Below the pieces are notes generated by a model that did not search any database, was not told where the DNA came from, and worked only from the letters and a program-made list of their open reading frames with translations. Positions 63,372-64,000 of a DNA stretch of 64,000 nt are shown here, in pieces. The stretch is from Paenibacillus baekrokdamisoli (lineage in GTDB: Bacteria > Bacillota > Bacilli > Paenibacillales > Paenibacillaceae). The stretch spans positions 3,720,001 to 3,784,000 of the forward strand of contig NZ_AP019308.1 of assembly GCF_003945345.1 (NCBI RefSeq). Reading direction: 5' to 3'. The position numbers and the translations under genes are program-made. How positions within the stretch are numbered: the first letter of the stretch is position 1; the number at the start of each line of letters is the position of its first letter.

Positions 63372-64000
63372 ACTCCTTATCCCCCTTCCATATGGCCAAC
63401 CTTACTTCCAATCCTCCGAGACGGCTGCGCCCCACGCCTATTCCGCCTCTATCCCCGTATTTCATGCGCAACCGTCGATGAATGTTCAGAAGGCCGGTCG
63501 TTTCAATCATGCTTTCATCCGTTCTCAGCAGCCGCTCCAGCGCCTCCAGTCGTTCCTGATCCAAAAGTGGGCCGTTGTCTTCCACCCGAATCAGCAGACA
63601 ATCTTCCTCCTCCTCGAACGAAATGGACAGAAGCCCGCCTTCCTCCATATGGTCAAACACATGCTCGAAAGCATTTTCGATTAACGGCTGAAGGATAAGA
63701 CGCGGCACCATAACCGCCCGGTAAGAGGCCGGCACCTCGCCGCACTGGGCCTTCATTCGCAATCGAAAGCGCCGTCCCTGAATTTCCGCATAAATCGTGG
63801 CGTGTTTGGCCTCCTCATAAAGCGGAACCTCATCTGAGGAATTGCGGGTAATATACCGTAAATAGTTGCCCATTTGCGAAGCGAACTGCTTGGCGTTGTC
63901 ATGATCCTCTACTGCAATCATGTTATACAGAGTAAAATAGCTGTTATATAGAAAATGAGGATTAATTTGTGACTGGAGCTGCTTGAGCTCAGCTCGTTGA
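63349..64000 (-). CDS. Sensor histidine kinase, YesM type, C-terminal part (cut by window edge)
   Basis: The open frame runs in from beyond 64000. The first visible codons give LKQLQSQINPHFLYNSYFTL with the phosphorylated His. The ATPase domain follows with LILQPLIENAFEHVF (N box), RVEDNGP (G1 box) and GGIGVGRSRLGGLEV at the end. About 217 codons are visible, and the sensor and membrane parts lie outside the window. It overlaps the response regulator start by 23 bp. Confidence 0.92.
   Translation of the reverse strand, partial: QRAELKQLQSQINPHFLYNSYFTLYNMIAVEDHDNAKQFASQMGNYLRYITRNSSDEVPLYEEAKHATIYAEIQGRRFRLRMKAQCGEVPASYRAVMVPRLILQPLIENAFEHVFDHMEEGGLLSISFEEEEDCLLIRVEDNGPLLDQERLEALERLLRTDESMIETTGLLNIHRRLRMKYGDRGGIGVGRSRLGGLEVRLAIWKGDKEYASIVNR

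Overview
The window looks like chromosomal DNA of a Paenibacillus-type member of the Bacillota. This is inferred from gene content: YesM/YesN-type two-component pairs beside CUT1 sugar ABC transporters, an LplABC-like oligosaccharide uptake operon, tandem SLH-domain surface proteins, strong AGGAGG-type ribosome sites, TTG/GTG starts and CcpA (cre)-like sites. There are no rRNA or tRNA genes and no CRISPR array.

Layout. 1-7.3 kb: a binding protein / response regulator / sensor kinase operon (the kinase has an in-frame TAG), an AraC regulator, and a divergent pair for sugar or inositol metabolism (Gfo/Idh/MocA dehydrogenase and a TIM-barrel isomerase). 7.3-17.5 kb: a MITE-like repeat, a large serine hydrolase, then a kinase/regulator pair convergent with a complete sugar ABC transporter and an orphan sensor protein. 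17.6-22.4 kb: a glycosyltransferase, a Tat-type Rieske protein, a winged-helix/GyrB-like ATPase fusion with a palindromic operator, a DUF3885-like protein and a histidine-rich protein.

22.4-38.7 kb is an accessory island full of broken genes and IS fragments (IS1380, IS5, IS3 and IS66 types). Its core is a minus-strand lasso-peptide operon of about 12.8 kb. In order it holds the precursor A, B1 (PqqD-like RRE), B2 (transglutaminase-like protease), C (asparagine-synthetase-like cyclase), a thioredoxin-like protein with a MauE-like protein, a large FtsX-type permease, a second MauE-like and a CxxC thioredoxin-like protein, an ABC exporter, a LolD-type ATPase and a lipoprotein. The predicted core is about 52 residues with six cysteines, far longer than a usual lasso peptide, and the two MauE/thioredoxin pairs suggest dedicated disulfide formation. 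This is the main discovery candidate. Two remnants of one acetyltransferase gene, sharing an inverted leader of about 92 bp, bracket the island.

38.7-46.4 kb: an acetyltransferase, a formylglycine-generating enzyme divergent from a ROK regulator, a split chromate transporter, a frameshifted half-MFS with an FAD oxidase, and methylglyoxal synthase. 46.4-55 kb: five SLH-domain surface proteins in two subfamilies, several followed directly by a small secreted-protein gene. 55-64 kb: an AraC fragment, then a regulated polysaccharide operon (sensor kinase, response regulator, LplA-like binding protein, two permeases, secreted beta-helix glycoside hydrolase) with two cre-like sites.
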